Below, piece by piece: positions 12,410 to 12,439 of a DNA stretch of 12,439 nt. Under the pieces are notes generated by a model. It saw only the letters and a list, made by a program, of their open reading frames with translations. It did no database searches and had not been told where the DNA came from. The first letter of the stretch is position 1. Each line of letters starts with the position of its first letter. A program made the translations under genes and the position numbers. Source of the stretch: Haloferacaceae archaeon PL-Br10_E2g29 (lineage in GTDB: Archaea; Halobacteriota; Halobacteria; Halobacteriales; Haloferacaceae); NCBI GenBank assembly GCA_001563965.1, contig LKMS01000025.1, forward strand, positions 1-12,439, read 5' to 3'.

Positions 12410-12439
12410 TTGGAGCAGTCTACAAATCTGTTTCAGAGA

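Overview
The window looks like chromosomal DNA of a halophilic archaeon (class Halobacteria). The coding regions are GC-rich, the predicted proteins are strongly acidic (many Asp/Glu, few Lys), and several genes have a TATA-like box about 25-30 bp before the start codon with no Shine-Dalgarno site, the usual leaderless haloarchaeal arrangement. The proteins belong to conserved haloarchaeal families. No rRNA, tRNA, CRISPR array, transposase or integrase was seen. The species cannot be named from the sequence alone.

Layout. (1) 1-2262, plus strand: the 3' end of carA (carbamoyl-phosphate synthase small subunit), a small soluble protein probably of the DUF5778 type, two short membrane proteins, and thrB (homoserine kinase). 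(2) 2407-3315, minus strand: pdxS (PLP synthase), with a T-run terminator and a leaderless promoter. (3) 3521-5587, plus: a soluble multi-domain sensor histidine kinase (degenerate receiver, PAS, GAF, HisKA, HATPase). It shares the 3316-3520 divergent region with pdxS. (4) 5655-6446, minus: NAD(P)H-hydrate epimerase, convergent with the kinase across a short CAGT-type repeat. (5) 6535-6905, minus: a probable two-gene micro-operon, a 40-residue four-cysteine protein overlapping an 83-residue Gly/Ala-rich membrane protein by four bases. (6) 7116-8561, minus: an FAD/NAD(P)H oxidoreductase of the CoA-disulfide-reductase/NADH-oxidase group. (7) 8797-12409, plus: eutB, eutC and eutA, a compact ethanolamine ammonia-lyase operon with its reactivase.

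How they work together. The first half is mostly housekeeping: pyrimidine/arginine precursor, threonine and vitamin B6 synthesis, and NAD(P)H repair. The standout is eutBCA. EutB and EutC form adenosylcobalamin-dependent ethanolamine ammonia-lyase, which makes acetaldehyde and ammonia, and EutA is the ATPase that exchanges damaged cobalamin. All catalytic residues recalled for the enterobacterial EutB are present at the same residue numbers. No microcompartment shell protein, transporter, aldehyde dehydrogenase or eut regulator lies in the window, so the fate of acetaldehyde is unknown here. The best candidates for something undescribed are the Cys-rich/membrane micro-operon, with a palindrome before its TATA box, and the regulation of the haloarchaeal eut operon.
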